A stretch of DNA of 64,000 nucleotides from Microbacterium kyungheense (GCF_006783905.1 NZ_VFPE01000006.1:186001-250000); one strand, 5' to 3'; positions 49,494 through 58,194 are shown, numbered from the stretch's first letter. A program made the numbers and translations. Notes: generated by a model from the sequence alone, not told the origin.

Positions 49494-51404
49494 TCAGCCG
49501 GCGAGGGCCGTGATCGTCAGCGTCGCGCGGTAGCTGCCGGTCGCGGTCTGCGTCGGCAGCTTGAGGTCGAGGTCGGCGCCGAGCAGCGCCTCGCCCTTGT
49601 CGTGACCCTGGGTGGCCGCGCCGAGCACGCGGTCGACCGAGAGGCCCGCGCCCCCGTCGAAGCCCGACGAGACGGCCGCACCCGCGACCGCGCCGGCACC
49701 GGCGGTGACGACCTTCGGGGTCCAGCCGAGGTAGCTGGCCTGGAAGGTCTTGTCACCGTCCGAGAAGTCGCTCAGCACCGAGGTGATGGACCACGGCGAC
49801 AGCGACGAGCGGGTGTCGGAGACGGCGATCGGGTTGATCGCGCCCTTCGCCTCGAAGTAGCCGTCCTTCTCCTCGGCGGTGCCGAGGTCGACGAGGCCGT
49901 TGTGGCCGTCGATGGTCCAGCCGAACTCACCGGGAGCGGCCGTGGGCACCACGACCTGGACGTCCTGGCCGCCGTCCGCGTGGTGCGGGTGGATGGTGAC
50001 CGAGTCGATCTTCGACTCGACCCCGCCATTGGCCGAGGCCTCCGAGCGGATGCCCTCGACGACGAGCTGGTCGGCCTGGACCTGGACCTTCACGTAGCTG
50101 CGGGTCCGCTCCTGGCTCTGCACCGAGTTGTACCAGTAGCTCGACGGGTTCAGCGGGTCGGCGCCGTTCCCGGCACCGCTCGTGCCGCTGTTGTCGGGAG
50201 CGGTGATGTTGTAGTACTTCGAGCCCGAAGCCGAGTTCGCCGTCATGTAGATGACGCCGCCCTCGCCGACGAAGACCTCGTTGGCGCCCGGCTGCTCTTC
50301 GGGGTTGGCCTTCTCGCCGTCCTTGATCTCGTAGCTGCGCGTGTAGACGTGGTCGTGGCCCTGCAGCACGAGGTCCACCCCGAGCTCCGAGAACGTCGTC
50401 GGGAAGTCGACGCGACGCACCTTGTTGTCGCCGTCCTTCGCGTGCGAAGCGGCCGAGTAGATCGAGTGGTGGTACACGAGGACGGTGTACTTGGCGTCAG
50501 CGCCGTGGGCCTTCACGACGTCGGTCACGTACTGCACGTGAGCCTCGTCGCCGCCGCCCGTGGCGTCGTTGTAGCTGTTGCTGTTCAGGTCGATGAACAG
50601 CACGTCCTTGTAGATGTACCAGTAGTCGCCGCCGGACTCCGTCGCGGTGTTGCCCGCGCGGTAGTAGTCGGCCGAGTAGTCGGTGTTCGGCGTGTAGAAG
50701 TGCTGCTCGTACGCCTTTCCGCCCACGTCGTGGTTTCCGATGGTGGCGGCCCACGGGTACGAGCGCAGCTGCTCGGGCGCGAGGAACGCGTCCCACTGGG
50801 CCTCGGTGTTCGCCGTCTCGACCTGGTCGCCGCCCGAGACGAGCAGCTCGGTGTCGGGGTTGGCGTTCAGCGCGACGTTCATCGTGTCGACCCAGCCGGC
50901 CTGGTCGTTCGCCACGTTGCCCGAGGCGCCGATCTGCGGGTCGCCGAAGAACAGGAAGTCGAAGTCACCCTCGAACGACTGCGTCTTGAACGAGTAGGTG
51001 GGCGACCAGTTGCCGTCCGAGCCGACGCGGTACGAGTACTGCGTGTTCGCCTGCAGGTCCGACAGCGTGGCGTGGCGGTTGAAGCCGCCGCTCGACGCGA
51101 TGTTCGCCGTGCCGGTGGCCGAGAACGTCGTGACGGATGCGACGAATTCGCCGTTCGCGAGCGCCGACGTCGGGGCGAGCTGCACGACCTGGGCGCTGTC
51201 GGCCGAGGTGTACCAGGTCACGGTGCGCTGGGTCTCGTTCGCGCCGACGCCGAGCACGATGCCGGTGTACGAGGCGGTGTCTGTCGCGTGGGCGGGCGCC
51301 GTCGCGACGAGCACGCCGCTGAATGCCAGCGCCGCGCTCATTGCTGCGGCCGAGAGCCACAGCGCCGCGCGGCCGTGAGGCCGCGAGGTTGCTACTGAGA
51401 GCAT
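49494..51404 (-). CDS. secreted purple-acid-phosphatase-like metallophosphoesterase with WxL-like C-terminus
   Basis: A 636-residue exported protein with a signal peptide (1-40) and an N-terminal fibronectin-like PAP domain (about 45-142). The catalytic core motifs are GDPQ (154-157), GDQVE (192-196), GNHD (223-226), YHHS (311-314) and GHDH (349-352), which form the dinuclear metal site. About 75 C-terminal residues, ending 'GSYRATLTITALAG', have a WxL-like beta-sandwich pattern. The first two motifs are variants (Gln for His, Glu for Asp). It is followed by a DUF916 gene, which may anchor it. A PHO-box-like array lies upstream. Confidence 0.87.
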   Translation of the reverse strand: MLSVATSRPHGRAALWLSAAAMSAALAFSGVLVATAPAHATDTASYTGIVLGVGANETQRTVTWYTSADSAQVVQLAPTSALANGEFVASVTTFSATGTANIASSGGFNRHATLSDLQANTQYSYRVGSDGNWSPTYSFKTQSFEGDFDFLFFGDPQIGASGNVANDQAGWVDTMNVALNANPDTELLVSGGDQVETANTEAQWDAFLAPEQLRSYPWAATIGNHDVGGKAYEQHFYTPNTDYSADYYRAGNTATESGGDYWYIYKDVLFIDLNSNSYNDATGGGDEAHVQYVTDVVKAHGADAKYTVLVYHHSIYSAASHAKDGDNKVRRVDFPTTFSELGVDLVLQGHDHVYTRSYEIKDGEKANPEEQPGANEVFVGEGGVIYMTANSASGSKYYNITAPDNSGTSGAGNGADPLNPSSYWYNSVQSQERTRSYVKVQVQADQLVVEGIRSEASANGGVESKIDSVTIHPHHADGGQDVQVVVPTAAPGEFGWTIDGHNGLVDLGTAEEKDGYFEAKGAINPIAVSDTRSSLSPWSITSVLSDFSDGDKTFQASYLGWTPKVVTAGAGAVAGAAVSSGFDGGAGLSVDRVLGAATQGHDKGEALLGADLDLKLPTQTATGSYRATLTITALAG

Positions 51405-51506
51405 GGGTCTTCCGTTCTGTCTGGAAGGGATGGTTGGGGGAACGGGGTCGGGCGTGCCCGGCTCCGACAGATGAGCCTCGCCACCCCACGTGACGCTCCG
51501 CGCCCG

Positions 51507-51550
51507 GCTTTGTGAACGGGCGGCGCCGGCAAAGCGAACAATGGGCAAAC
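51507..51550 (-). promoter_or_regulatory. PHO-box-like array with 11-base period
   Basis: Read on the minus strand, GTTTGCCCATT, GTTCGCTTTGC, a non-matching 11-mer, and GTTCACAAAGC follow in exact 11-base register. PhoP of actinobacteria binds GTTCACC-type direct repeats with 11-base spacing. It is 103-146 bases upstream of the phosphatase and also faces the lipoprotein gene. Confidence 0.45.
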
Positions 51551-51629
51551 GGGGCCGCCTGGGCAGGAACCCGGGCGTGCCGGCGCGCATGCTGGAAGCA
51601 TCCCGCCCTCCATCCCCCAAGGACGATCC

Positions 51630-52289
51630 GTGCCCCTTCGCGCTGTCACGGCGACCGCTGTCGCCGTGGTGCTCCTGCTCTCTCTCGCCGGCTGCGCTCA
51701 TGACGACTGGAGTGCACCGCGTGCCGAGCCCACGGTCGTCGGCACGCCCGCGGCCGGGTTCACGCCCGAGACCTCACCCTCGCCAGAGGCGACGGTGACG
51801 CCGGCAGACGGCTCGTGGCACGGTGTCTCGCCCTCGGCCGGTTACCGCGTCGTGCTGCTGACGAGCGGTTCGGATGCCACCACGGGCGTGCTCAACGACG
51901 CCGTCGAGGAGTGGGCGGCCGACGAGCAGGTGTCGCTGCGGACCGTCGAAGCCGAGGATTCCGCCCCGATCCCGGCGATCGTCGACGCGATGGACATGAA
52001 GCCCGACCTCATCGTCACCACGGGCGAGGCGCTCATCGACGCCCTCGCGATGGTCACGCCGAACCACCTCGACGTGTCGTTCCTGGTCCTGGGCGCGGAG
52101 CTCGCCGAGCCCACCTACAACGTGACGTCCGTCGACTGGACCGGTGCCGGCTTCCGCGGCGAGGGCCTGGGCTCGGCGACGCACTTCGACGAGTCGTCGT
52201 TCACACCCGAGCGCGGCGACGCGGCGATCCGCGCGGGTGCGACGGCGGTACTGAGCGGCATGACGGGCGTGGTGCTCTGGATCGACTGA
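51630..52289 (+). CDS. lipoprotein with BMP-like domain, function unknown
   Basis: A 219-residue lipoprotein. A GTG start after AAGGA is followed by the signal 'AVAVVLLLSLAGCAHDD' with lipobox LAGC. After a Pro/Thr linker the body has a Rossmann-like pattern ('YRVVLLTSGSDATTGVLNDAVEEWA', 'PDLIVTTGEALIDALAMV', 'LVLGAELAEPTYNVTSVDW') as in BMP/Med nucleoside-binding lipoproteins, but it is shorter than that family and so probably partial or divergent. It is divergent from the phosphatase operon. Confidence 0.75.
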   Translation: MPLRAVTATAVAVVLLLSLAGCAHDDWSAPRAEPTVVGTPAAGFTPETSPSPEATVTPADGSWHGVSPSAGYRVVLLTSGSDATTGVLNDAVEEWAADEQVSLRTVEAEDSAPIPAIVDAMDMKPDLIVTTGEALIDALAMVTPNHLDVSFLVLGAELAEPTYNVTSVDWTGAGFRGEGLGSATHFDESSFTPERGDAAIRAGATAVLSGMTGVVLWID

Positions 52290-52409
52290 GATCCGGGATT
52301 CCGGCGGCCACGGCACGTCGCTCGTCGATGAGACTGGGCGGCACAGCCTGCGTCCCCTGACCGCGCACAGGCTCTGGTTCCGGCGAGCGGTGCGGGATAT
52401 GGTCGCTGC

Positions 52410-52787
52410 ATGGCGGAGAGACTGGTCGAGAAGCTCGCCGGGTCCGTCCCCTCTTGGGGCGCCCGCATCGCGTACGGAGAGAAGTCGACGGTCGGCGGAC
52501 AGGACATCGTGCCCGTCGCGATCGTCGCCTTCGGATTCGGCGCCGGGGAGGGGTCTGGCGAGACGCCCCCCACCGAGAGGATGCCGCAGGGCAAGGGAGA
52601 AGGCTCGGGCGGAGGCGGAGGCGGAATCGCACTGCCCATCGGCGCCTACGTGTCGGGGCCCAGCGGGACGGTCTTCAAACCCAACTCGGTCGCCCTGGTG
52701 ATCGCGATCACACCGATCGTCATGAGTGTCGCCGCCGCGATCGCCAGCGTGTCCGCGGTGCGCAACGCGGTCAAGCTCCTCCGCTGA
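52410..52787 (+). CDS. GerW/YtfJ-family protein
   Basis: A 125-residue protein with the GerW pattern: 'YGEKSTVGGQDIVPVAIVAFGFGAGEG', then a Gly-rich loop ('GEGSGGGGGGIALPIGAYV'), and a C-terminal hydrophobic helix. GerW is a spore-germination factor in Bacillus, but non-sporulating actinobacteria also carry it with no known role. TATGGT (52398-52403) lies six bases before the ATG, so the transcript is probably leaderless. Confidence 0.75.
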   Translation: MAERLVEKLAGSVPSWGARIAYGEKSTVGGQDIVPVAIVAFGFGAGEGSGETPPTERMPQGKGEGSGGGGGGIALPIGAYVSGPSGTVFKPNSVALVIAITPIVMSVAAAIASVSAVRNAVKLLR

Positions 52788-52800
52788 CGCGACCGGCCTC

Positions 52801-52830
52801 CTGCGCCGGGCTCGCCTGAGCCCGGCGCAG
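52801..52830. terminator. bidirectional terminator between the GerW-like and acetyltransferase genes
   Basis: CTGCGCCGGGCTC (52801-52813) pairs perfectly with 52818-52830 around a four-base loop. It follows the GerW-like stop and the expected end of the convergent acetyltransferase. Confidence 0.75.
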
Positions 52831-52832
52831 CC

Positions 52833-53453
52833 GAGCTCGCGGATCACCCGCGCGGGATTGCCGACGGCCAGCACGTTCGGCGGAAGGTCCCGGGTCACGA
52901 CCGCGCCCGCACCGACCACCGTGTTGTCGCCGATCGTCACCCCCGGGCACACGATGACGCCGCCGCCCAGCCACACGTTGTCGCCGATCGTGATCGGCTC
53001 TGCGGCTTCGAGCTTGCCGCGGCGGCGCTGCGCGTCGAGGGGATGCGTCGGCGTGAGCAGCTGCACGTTCGGGCCGATCTGGCAGTCCTCGCCGATCGTG
53101 ATGGCGGCGACATCGAGCGCCGTCAGGTTCGAGTTGATGGCCGTGCGCGCGCCGATGTGGATGTTCCTGCCGAGGTCGACGAACAGCGGCGGCTTGAGCC
53201 AGACATCGTCACCGAGGGTTCCGACGAGCTCGGAGAGGATCCCCTCGGCCGTGCCGTCGTCGGCGACCACGGCCCGCTCGTACTCGCGGACGAGTCGTAC
53301 GGCCCGGAGCACGGCGACGCCGATGTCGGGATCGTCCGCGATGTAGAAATCGCCCGCGAGCATCCGCTCGTAGTTGGTGCGATCATCGCCGGCGAAGTAA
53401 TCCGTGTCGATGGTGTCCTCCTGGATACCGGCGCCGATGGCGGGCCGAGCCAC
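52833..53453 (-). CDS. sugar O-acetyltransferase (maltose acetyltransferase-like), ends unresolved
   Basis: The frame encodes an N-terminal Mac domain ('DYFAGDDRTNYERMLAGDFYIADDPDIG') and left-handed beta-helix hexapeptides ('IHIGARTAINSNLTALDVAAITIGEDC', 'ITIGDNVWLGGGVIVCPGVTIGDNTVVGAGAVV', 'AVGNPARVIREL'). The His for acetyl transfer lies in 'LTPTHPLD'. Homologues stop near VIREL (52833), but this frame has no stop until 51774, reading through the terminator hairpin and antisense to two genes. At the expected start, AGGAGG is followed by ATC (53411), not ATG; the nearest usable codon is GTG 53453. It may be a recently damaged gene. Confidence 0.65.
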
Positions 53454-53553
53454 ATCGTAACCCCGCCCTGATGCGGCCGCCGATCGCCCGCTTCGCCGCC
53501 GGCGTCGACGCCCGCCTGCCCGACGATGCGCGCAGACACGAGAGGATGGACGC

Positions 53554-53823
53554 ATGTCCTCCTCGAATGAACGCCAGTCGAACCCGACCGCGTGGGCCGC
53601 GTTCTGGTTCGCGCTGGCCGGCCTCGTGCTCATGCCCATCCCGCTGTTCATCGGCCTGGTGCTGGGCGGCGTCCTCTCGATCGTCGCCGCGGTCCTCGCC
53701 GTGATCGCGCTCCTGAAGGGCCTCGCACGCAGCGGCAAGGGCATCGCCCCCGTCGTGTTCGCCGCCATCTTCATCGCCCTCACCTGGGGCGGCATCTCGA
53801 TCGGCGGCGGCATCGTCTGGTAG
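53554..53823 (+). CDS. small membrane protein (DUF4190-like)
   Basis: An 89-residue protein with two or three hydrophobic helices ('AAFWFALAGLVLMPIPLFIGLVLGGVLSIVAAVLAVIAL', 'GIAPVVFAAIFIALTWGGISIGGGIVW') after a short Ser/Asn-rich N-terminus. It resembles the DUF4190 group. The role is unknown. GAGAGGATGG lies close upstream of the ATG. It is followed 47 bases later by a hydrolase gene. Confidence 0.65.
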   Translation: MSSSNERQSNPTAWAAFWFALAGLVLMPIPLFIGLVLGGVLSIVAAVLAVIALLKGLARSGKGIAPVVFAAIFIALTWGGISIGGGIVW

Positions 53824-53870
53824 CCGCCGCCCCGCTTGCCCGCGCCGCCGGTCGCGACGATCATGGCGAC

Positions 53871-54677
53871 ATGACCGAGCGCGTCCGGCTGGGCGACGGG
53901 GCTTCGCTGGCGTACGAAGCCGTGGGCTCCGGCATCCCACTCCTCTCTTTTCATGGCGCGTACTCGGCACGGGGCGAGGTGCGCGAGTTCCTTGAGCCGA
54001 TGATCAGTGCGCGCGCGGTCCGGCGCGTGTACCTCGACCTGCCCGGCCACGGCGATTCGCGCCCCTCATCGGGCGTTCGGCAACCCGATGACGTCCTGGA
54101 CCTCATCGAACTCGTCCTTGAAGCCGAGGTCCCGGTCGGCAGGTTCCTGGTGCTCGGACACTCGTTCGGCGGACACGTGGCACGCGCGATCGCGGCCCGG
54201 CACCCCGATCGGGTCGCCGGGATGGCGCTGATCTGTCCCGTCCTTCCTGGAGAGCAGCGCACCCCGGCGGTCGCCGTCGTGCGCGACGATCACGTATCCG
54301 GTGCGCTGGACCCCGATCAGCGCGCCGAGTACGAGGGCTACTTCGTCGTTCGCACCGCTGACACCCTGGACCGGTTCCGCAGTGCCGTCGTCTCCGTCGT
54401 CGGCGAGGTCGACGAGCAGACGATCGAGCAGGCGATCACCCCGGGGCCTCATCGCGCGGACCCCGACGCGGTGGCTGTCGATGCTCCGGTGCTGGTCGTC
54501 TCGGGTCGACACGACCACTGGGTCGGCTGGGAGCGGCAGGAACGCCTCGGCGACCGGTACCCGCACGCCACGGTCGTCACCGCGGGCGACGCCGGTCACG
54601 CACTCCCTCATGAACGCCCCGGCCTCGTGGCGGCGCTGCTCTCGGACTGGCTCGACGAGGTGGCCGCGGGCGGGTAG
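53871..54677 (+). CDS. alpha/beta hydrolase
   Basis: A 268-residue alpha/beta hydrolase with 'LLSFHGAYSARGEVREF' (oxyanion region), 'YLDLPGHGDS', the nucleophile elbow GHSFGG (Ser98), the acid in 'LVVSGRHDHWVGW' and His in 'GDAGHALPHERP'. The full triad is present. There is no signal peptide. The ATG at 53871 gives the family-typical N-terminus; the Shine-Dalgarno match is weak. Its neighbours do not indicate the substrate. Confidence 0.88.
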   Translation: MTERVRLGDGASLAYEAVGSGIPLLSFHGAYSARGEVREFLEPMISARAVRRVYLDLPGHGDSRPSSGVRQPDDVLDLIELVLEAEVPVGRFLVLGHSFGGHVARAIAARHPDRVAGMALICPVLPGEQRTPAVAVVRDDHVSGALDPDQRAEYEGYFVVRTADTLDRFRSAVVSVVGEVDEQTIEQAITPGPHRADPDAVAVDAPVLVVSGRHDHWVGWERQERLGDRYPHATVVTAGDAGHALPHERPGLVAALLSDWLDEVAAGG

Positions 54678-54756
54678 ACAGTTCGTCGACGTCGCTGCCT
54701 CGGCGACACAGCGGTAGTCCGCGGGGACCGGCTCGCCCCGGCCTAGCATCGGGTTC

Positions 54757-55506
54757 GTGACTGATGCGGAGCTCGCAGCGACTTTCTTGACGATCGGTGC
54801 GGAGTACGAGCGATACCGGCCAGGATTCCCTGCCGAGGTCGCCGCGAGGGTCGTGCCCCATCGCGTGACCTGCGTGCTCGACCTCGCCGCGGGAACAGGC
54901 AAGTTCACCGAGCTGCTCGTCGCTCGCGCAGACCGCGTCGTCGCCGTCGACCCCTCGGGGCCGATGCTCGCCGAGCTGCGGCGGAAGCTGCCAGGGCTGA
55001 CCGCCTTGATCGGCACCGCCGAGGCGATACCGCTTCCGGACGCCAGTTGCGACCTCGTCACCGTCGCTCAGGCGTATCACTGGTTCAACCCGGAGCCCGC
55101 GTCGCGCGAGATCCGGCGCGTATTGACGCCGACGGGCAGGCTCGCCCTGATCTGGAACGGCCCCGACCCTCGCTGCGCGTGGGACTCCGCCGCCTACCGG
55201 ATCGCGCACCCGCTGCCCGATGATGAGTCGGCCGAGGAGGATGCCGATGCTCTCCCGGTCGTCGAGGTGCCGGGGTTCACCCACGTGGACGGCATCCGAG
55301 TCCGCTGGTCCGAAGCAATCACCCGCGCGGGTTATCTCAACCGGTGGATGACGGTCAGCACCTTCCTTGCAGCCGGCGAGAAGGAGCGCACAGAGATGAT
55401 CCGCCGGGTCGAGGCGGTGCTCGATGACCACCCCGACACCCGGGGTCGGCACACGCTCCAGCTGCCGCAGGTGACTGACGCGCTGATCTACGAGCCGGCC
55501 GGCTGA
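54757..55506 (+). CDS. class I SAM-dependent methyltransferase
   Basis: A 249-residue methyltransferase of the Methyltransf_11 type. Motif I is 'VLDLAAGTGKFTELL', followed by the acidic 'VVAVDPSGPML', then 'AEAIPLPDASCDLVTVAQAYHWF' (motifs II/III). Related proteins are often annotated as trans-aconitate methyltransferase-like. The GTG start lies seven bases after TAGCAT (54744-54749) with no Shine-Dalgarno sequence, consistent with a leaderless mRNA. The substrate is unknown. Confidence 0.88.
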   Translation: MTDAELAATFLTIGAEYERYRPGFPAEVAARVVPHRVTCVLDLAAGTGKFTELLVARADRVVAVDPSGPMLAELRRKLPGLTALIGTAEAIPLPDASCDLVTVAQAYHWFNPEPASREIRRVLTPTGRLALIWNGPDPRCAWDSAAYRIAHPLPDDESAEEDADALPVVEVPGFTHVDGIRVRWSEAITRAGYLNRWMTVSTFLAAGEKERTEMIRRVEAVLDDHPDTRGRHTLQLPQVTDALIYEPAG

Positions 55507-55539
55507 GAGCGCCGTTCACCTCCCTCGCTCGCGCCGGCT

Positions 55540-55845
55540 CTAAGAGAACACCGGCGAGAGGAAGCGGCGCTCGTAGCGGCGGATGCAACCCGTCGTCCGG
55601 GCGAACTCGAACGCCTCCTGGCACTCGGGGTCGGTCTTCGAGGCGTTCCGGTAGACCTCGTACTCGGCCAGCGACGGAAAGGTGAACAGGGCGAACGCCT
55701 CGTCGCTGTCGCCTTCGCTGGGCATGAAGTAGCCGTGGTGCGTGCCGCCGAGCTTGTTGACGAGCCGGATCCATGTGCGGCCGTACTCGGTGAACTCGTC
55801 GAGCTTGTCGGGGTCGATCTCGTAGCGAAGGTGAACGGTGATCAT
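55540..55845 (-). CDS. NIPSNAP family protein
   Basis: A 101-residue ferredoxin-like-fold protein beginning 'MITVHLRYEIDPDKLDEFTEYGRTWIRLVNKLGGTHHGYFMPSEG' and ending 'TTGCIRRYERRFLSPVF'. This matches the NIPSNAP domain, a dimeric alpha/beta barrel. ATG at 55845 follows AAAGGAAA; an upstream ATG at 55875 adds ten non-family residues. Enzymatic activity has not been shown for bacterial members. Confidence 0.85.
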   Translation of the reverse strand: MITVHLRYEIDPDKLDEFTEYGRTWIRLVNKLGGTHHGYFMPSEGDSDEAFALFTFPSLAEYEVYRNASKTDPECQEAFEFARTTGCIRRYERRFLSPVFS

Positions 55846-55931
55846 CGGGTTTCCTTTGGGTTCGGGCCTACCCACGAGTCTCGCCGACGAACGGGCGATG
55901 CGACGACGATCACGCCGTCACGGACGGACGG

Positions 55932-56035
55932 TCACCAGCCCAGCTCGCCCTCGTCCTCCTGAAAGGTGCCGGTCGGGCCGTCGGGGCCGATCATCGTCAG
56001 CTTCGCGACGACCTGTGCGCTGACGGATGCCGGGC
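55932..56035 (-). pseudogene. remnant of a short-chain dehydrogenase C-terminus
   Basis: The minus-strand frame ends 'IGPDGPTGTFQEDEGELGW' followed by a stop, which is the usual C-terminus of one SDR subgroup ('DGPTGxFxxDGxxxPW'). Upstream of about 56035 the similarity vanishes and the sequence runs antisense into the helicase gene. About 30 residues remain of a former gene of about 230. The rest of 55846-56127 shows nothing else recognisable. Confidence 0.5.
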
Positions 56036-56127
56036 GCCCGCATCTTCCACCCGCGGCTCTGACGCTGTCGCGTCCGCGGTGTCGTCCTCCGGCCTCGATG
56101 TCGGGGGGTCTGGTTACCGTCGCCTCC

Positions 56128-58152
56128 GTGGCACTATCTGATGCGCTCGCGGGGCTGGATCCGGCACAGCTGGAGGCCGTCGAGCATGGCGACGGGCCGC
56201 TCGTGGTTGCGGCAGGCGCCGGGACCGGAAAGACGCGCGTGCTCACCGGACGGGTCGCCCGGCTGCTGGACGCGGGGGTGGTGCCTGAGCGGATCCTGCT
56301 GCTGACGTTCACCCGGCGCGCGGCATCGGCGATGCTCTCTCGCGCTGCGGCGATGTGCGGCGACGCGCAGGCAGCGCAGCGGATCCCCGGTGGGACGTTC
56401 CATGCCGTGGCGCACCGCATCGTGGCCGAGCACGCCCAGCATCTGGGACTGCAAGACGTCACGGTCATCGATCCCGACGACGTCGTCGACCTGATCGACC
56501 TGCTGCGCGCCGAGCACGGGCTCGACGGCACCGAGGTCCGGCTTCCGACGACACGCACCATCGCGGACATCGCGTCCCGCACCATCAACACCGCCACTCC
56601 GGTGCGCGCCATCATCGAAGAGCAGTTCCCCTGGGCGCTGGAGCAGGCCGACCAGATCGCCGAGCTGTTGCGTCACTACCGCGCCCGCAAGCGCGAGCGC
56701 GGTCTGCTCGATCTGGACGATCTGCTCATCGCGTGGCGGGCGCTGGTGTCTGATCCCGATGTCGGGGCACGACTGCGGGCGCGGTGGGACTGGGTACTCG
56801 TGGACGAGTATCAGGACGTCAACCAGCTTCAGGTCGACATCGTGCGCGGGCTCAGGCCCGACGGCCGTGGGCTCACCGTCGTCGGCGATGACGCGCAGGC
56901 GATCTACGCGTTCCGGGGTGCGAGCGCCGGGCACCTGCTCGAGCTCGTGGAGGCCTACCCCGACGCCTCGCTCGTGCGCCTCGAGCGCAACTTCCGTTCG
57001 ACGCAGCCGATCCTCGACCTCGCGAACGACGTGCGGCCCGGCGAACTGAAGCTGCGGCTGGTCGCCGATCGCCCGCAGCAGGGGGCCCGGCCCGCATTGG
57101 TCGCCTGCCGCAACGCCGACGACGAGGCTCGCACGATCGCCGACCGCATCCTCGCCGCACACGTCGACGGGACGCCCCTGCGTTCGCAGGCCGTGCTCAT
57201 GAGAACGGGATCGCACAGCGCACAGCTCGAAGTCGAACTCAAAGTGCGGGGCATCCCGTTCCACAAGTTCGGGGGCATCGGCTACCTCGAGACCTCGCAT
57301 GTGCGCGACCTGCTGGCGAGCTTCCGGGTCGTGCTCAATCCGGCCGATGAAGTGTCCTGGTACCGCCTGCTCACCCGGCACCGCGCGATCGGCAAGGCGA
57401 ATGCGCGCACCCTCGCCGGCATCCTCGCGGACGGCGGCGTGGACCGCGCCTCAGACGCGGTCGCGGCCGCACCGGCGAAGGCACGCACCGGGCTCGCGTC
57501 GACGCTCTCGCTGCTCGGCGCCGTGGACGTCACCACCGCCGTGCCGGAGTTGGTGGAGGCATGCCGGGCCGCGGTGGATCCGCTGCTGCGCGCCCACTAC
57601 CCGGATTGGCATCGTCGCGTGACGGAAGTCGACGGCATCGCGCAGGCCGCCGCGGCGCAGCCCGATCTGCGCACGTTCGTGAGCGAGCAGGCGATCGATC
57701 GGGTGAACGTCGCCGGCGACTGGGCGAAGCAGCCGCACCTCGACGAGGACTGGCTGACCCTGTCGACCATCCACTCCGCCAAGGGCCTGGAATGGGATGC
57801 CGTGCACCTGATGCGCGCGAACGACGGCGCGATGCCCTCCGACATGGCACTCACCTCGTCCGCCGGGCTCGCCGAGGAGCAGCGACTCTTCTACGTCGCG
57901 CTCACCCGCGCCCGCGACACCCTCGACGTGTATGTGCCCTCCCAGCTGCCCACACACCCCACCGCGTTCCTGGCGAGGCATGTCGCGGCCAAGCCCAGCA
58001 GGTTCCTGAGCGAGTCCGCACGCCCCCTCATGGAGGCGGTGAACACCGCCGCCCTCACCCTCGCGCCCGCGCCCGCGCCCGGGCCCGCGCTCAAGCCGGC
58101 CGAGACGGCGCCACGGGTGCGCACGGACGCGTTCGACGAACTCTTCGCGTGA
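56128..58152 (+). CDS. UvrD/PcrA-like ATP-dependent helicase
   Basis: A 674-residue SF1A helicase. Walker A is AGAGTGKT (29-36), motif II 'WVLVDEYQD', motif III 'VVGDDAQAIYAFRGA', motif IV 'LERNFRSTQPI', motif V 'STIHSAKGLEWDAVHL' and motif VI 'EEQRLFYVALTRARD'; all are intact. The C-terminus is short and Ala/Pro-rich with no HRDC or nuclease domain. It is a likely 3'-5' repair helicase of the UvrD2/Rep class. GTG 56128 lies seven bases after TACCGT (56115-56120), so the mRNA may be leaderless; longer upstream readings overlap the SDR remnant. Confidence 0.9.
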   Translation: MALSDALAGLDPAQLEAVEHGDGPLVVAAGAGTGKTRVLTGRVARLLDAGVVPERILLLTFTRRAASAMLSRAAAMCGDAQAAQRIPGGTFHAVAHRIVAEHAQHLGLQDVTVIDPDDVVDLIDLLRAEHGLDGTEVRLPTTRTIADIASRTINTATPVRAIIEEQFPWALEQADQIAELLRHYRARKRERGLLDLDDLLIAWRALVSDPDVGARLRARWDWVLVDEYQDVNQLQVDIVRGLRPDGRGLTVVGDDAQAIYAFRGASAGHLLELVEAYPDASLVRLERNFRSTQPILDLANDVRPGELKLRLVADRPQQGARPALVACRNADDEARTIADRILAAHVDGTPLRSQAVLMRTGSHSAQLEVELKVRGIPFHKFGGIGYLETSHVRDLLASFRVVLNPADEVSWYRLLTRHRAIGKANARTLAGILADGGVDRASDAVAAAPAKARTGLASTLSLLGAVDVTTAVPELVEACRAAVDPLLRAHYPDWHRRVTEVDGIAQAAAAQPDLRTFVSEQAIDRVNVAGDWAKQPHLDEDWLTLSTIHSAKGLEWDAVHLMRANDGAMPSDMALTSSAGLAEEQRLFYVALTRARDTLDVYVPSQLPTHPTAFLARHVAAKPSRFLSESARPLMEAVNTAALTLAPAPAPGPALKPAETAPRVRTDAFDELFA

Positions 58153-58158
58153 TCGGCG

Positions 58159-58189
58159 TTGTGCATACTCTGTTGAGCAGAATATGCTC
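58159..58189 (+). promoter_or_regulatory. promoter and operator candidate of the padR gene
   Basis: TTGTGC (58159-58164) and TATGCT (58183-58188), spaced by 18 bases, precede the ATG by six bases. Two inverted repeats overlap the -10: GAGCA GAATA TGCTC (58175-58189) and GCATA/TATGC (58163-58167 with 58183-58187). This suggests autorepression by PadR. Confidence 0.5.
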
Positions 58190-58194
58190 GCCGC

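Noticed and set aside
51774..52832. A long C-terminal extension of the sugar acetyltransferase as real protein
   Set aside because: It is antisense to a GerW-like gene and a lipoprotein gene and crosses a terminator hairpin. It shows no domain pattern.
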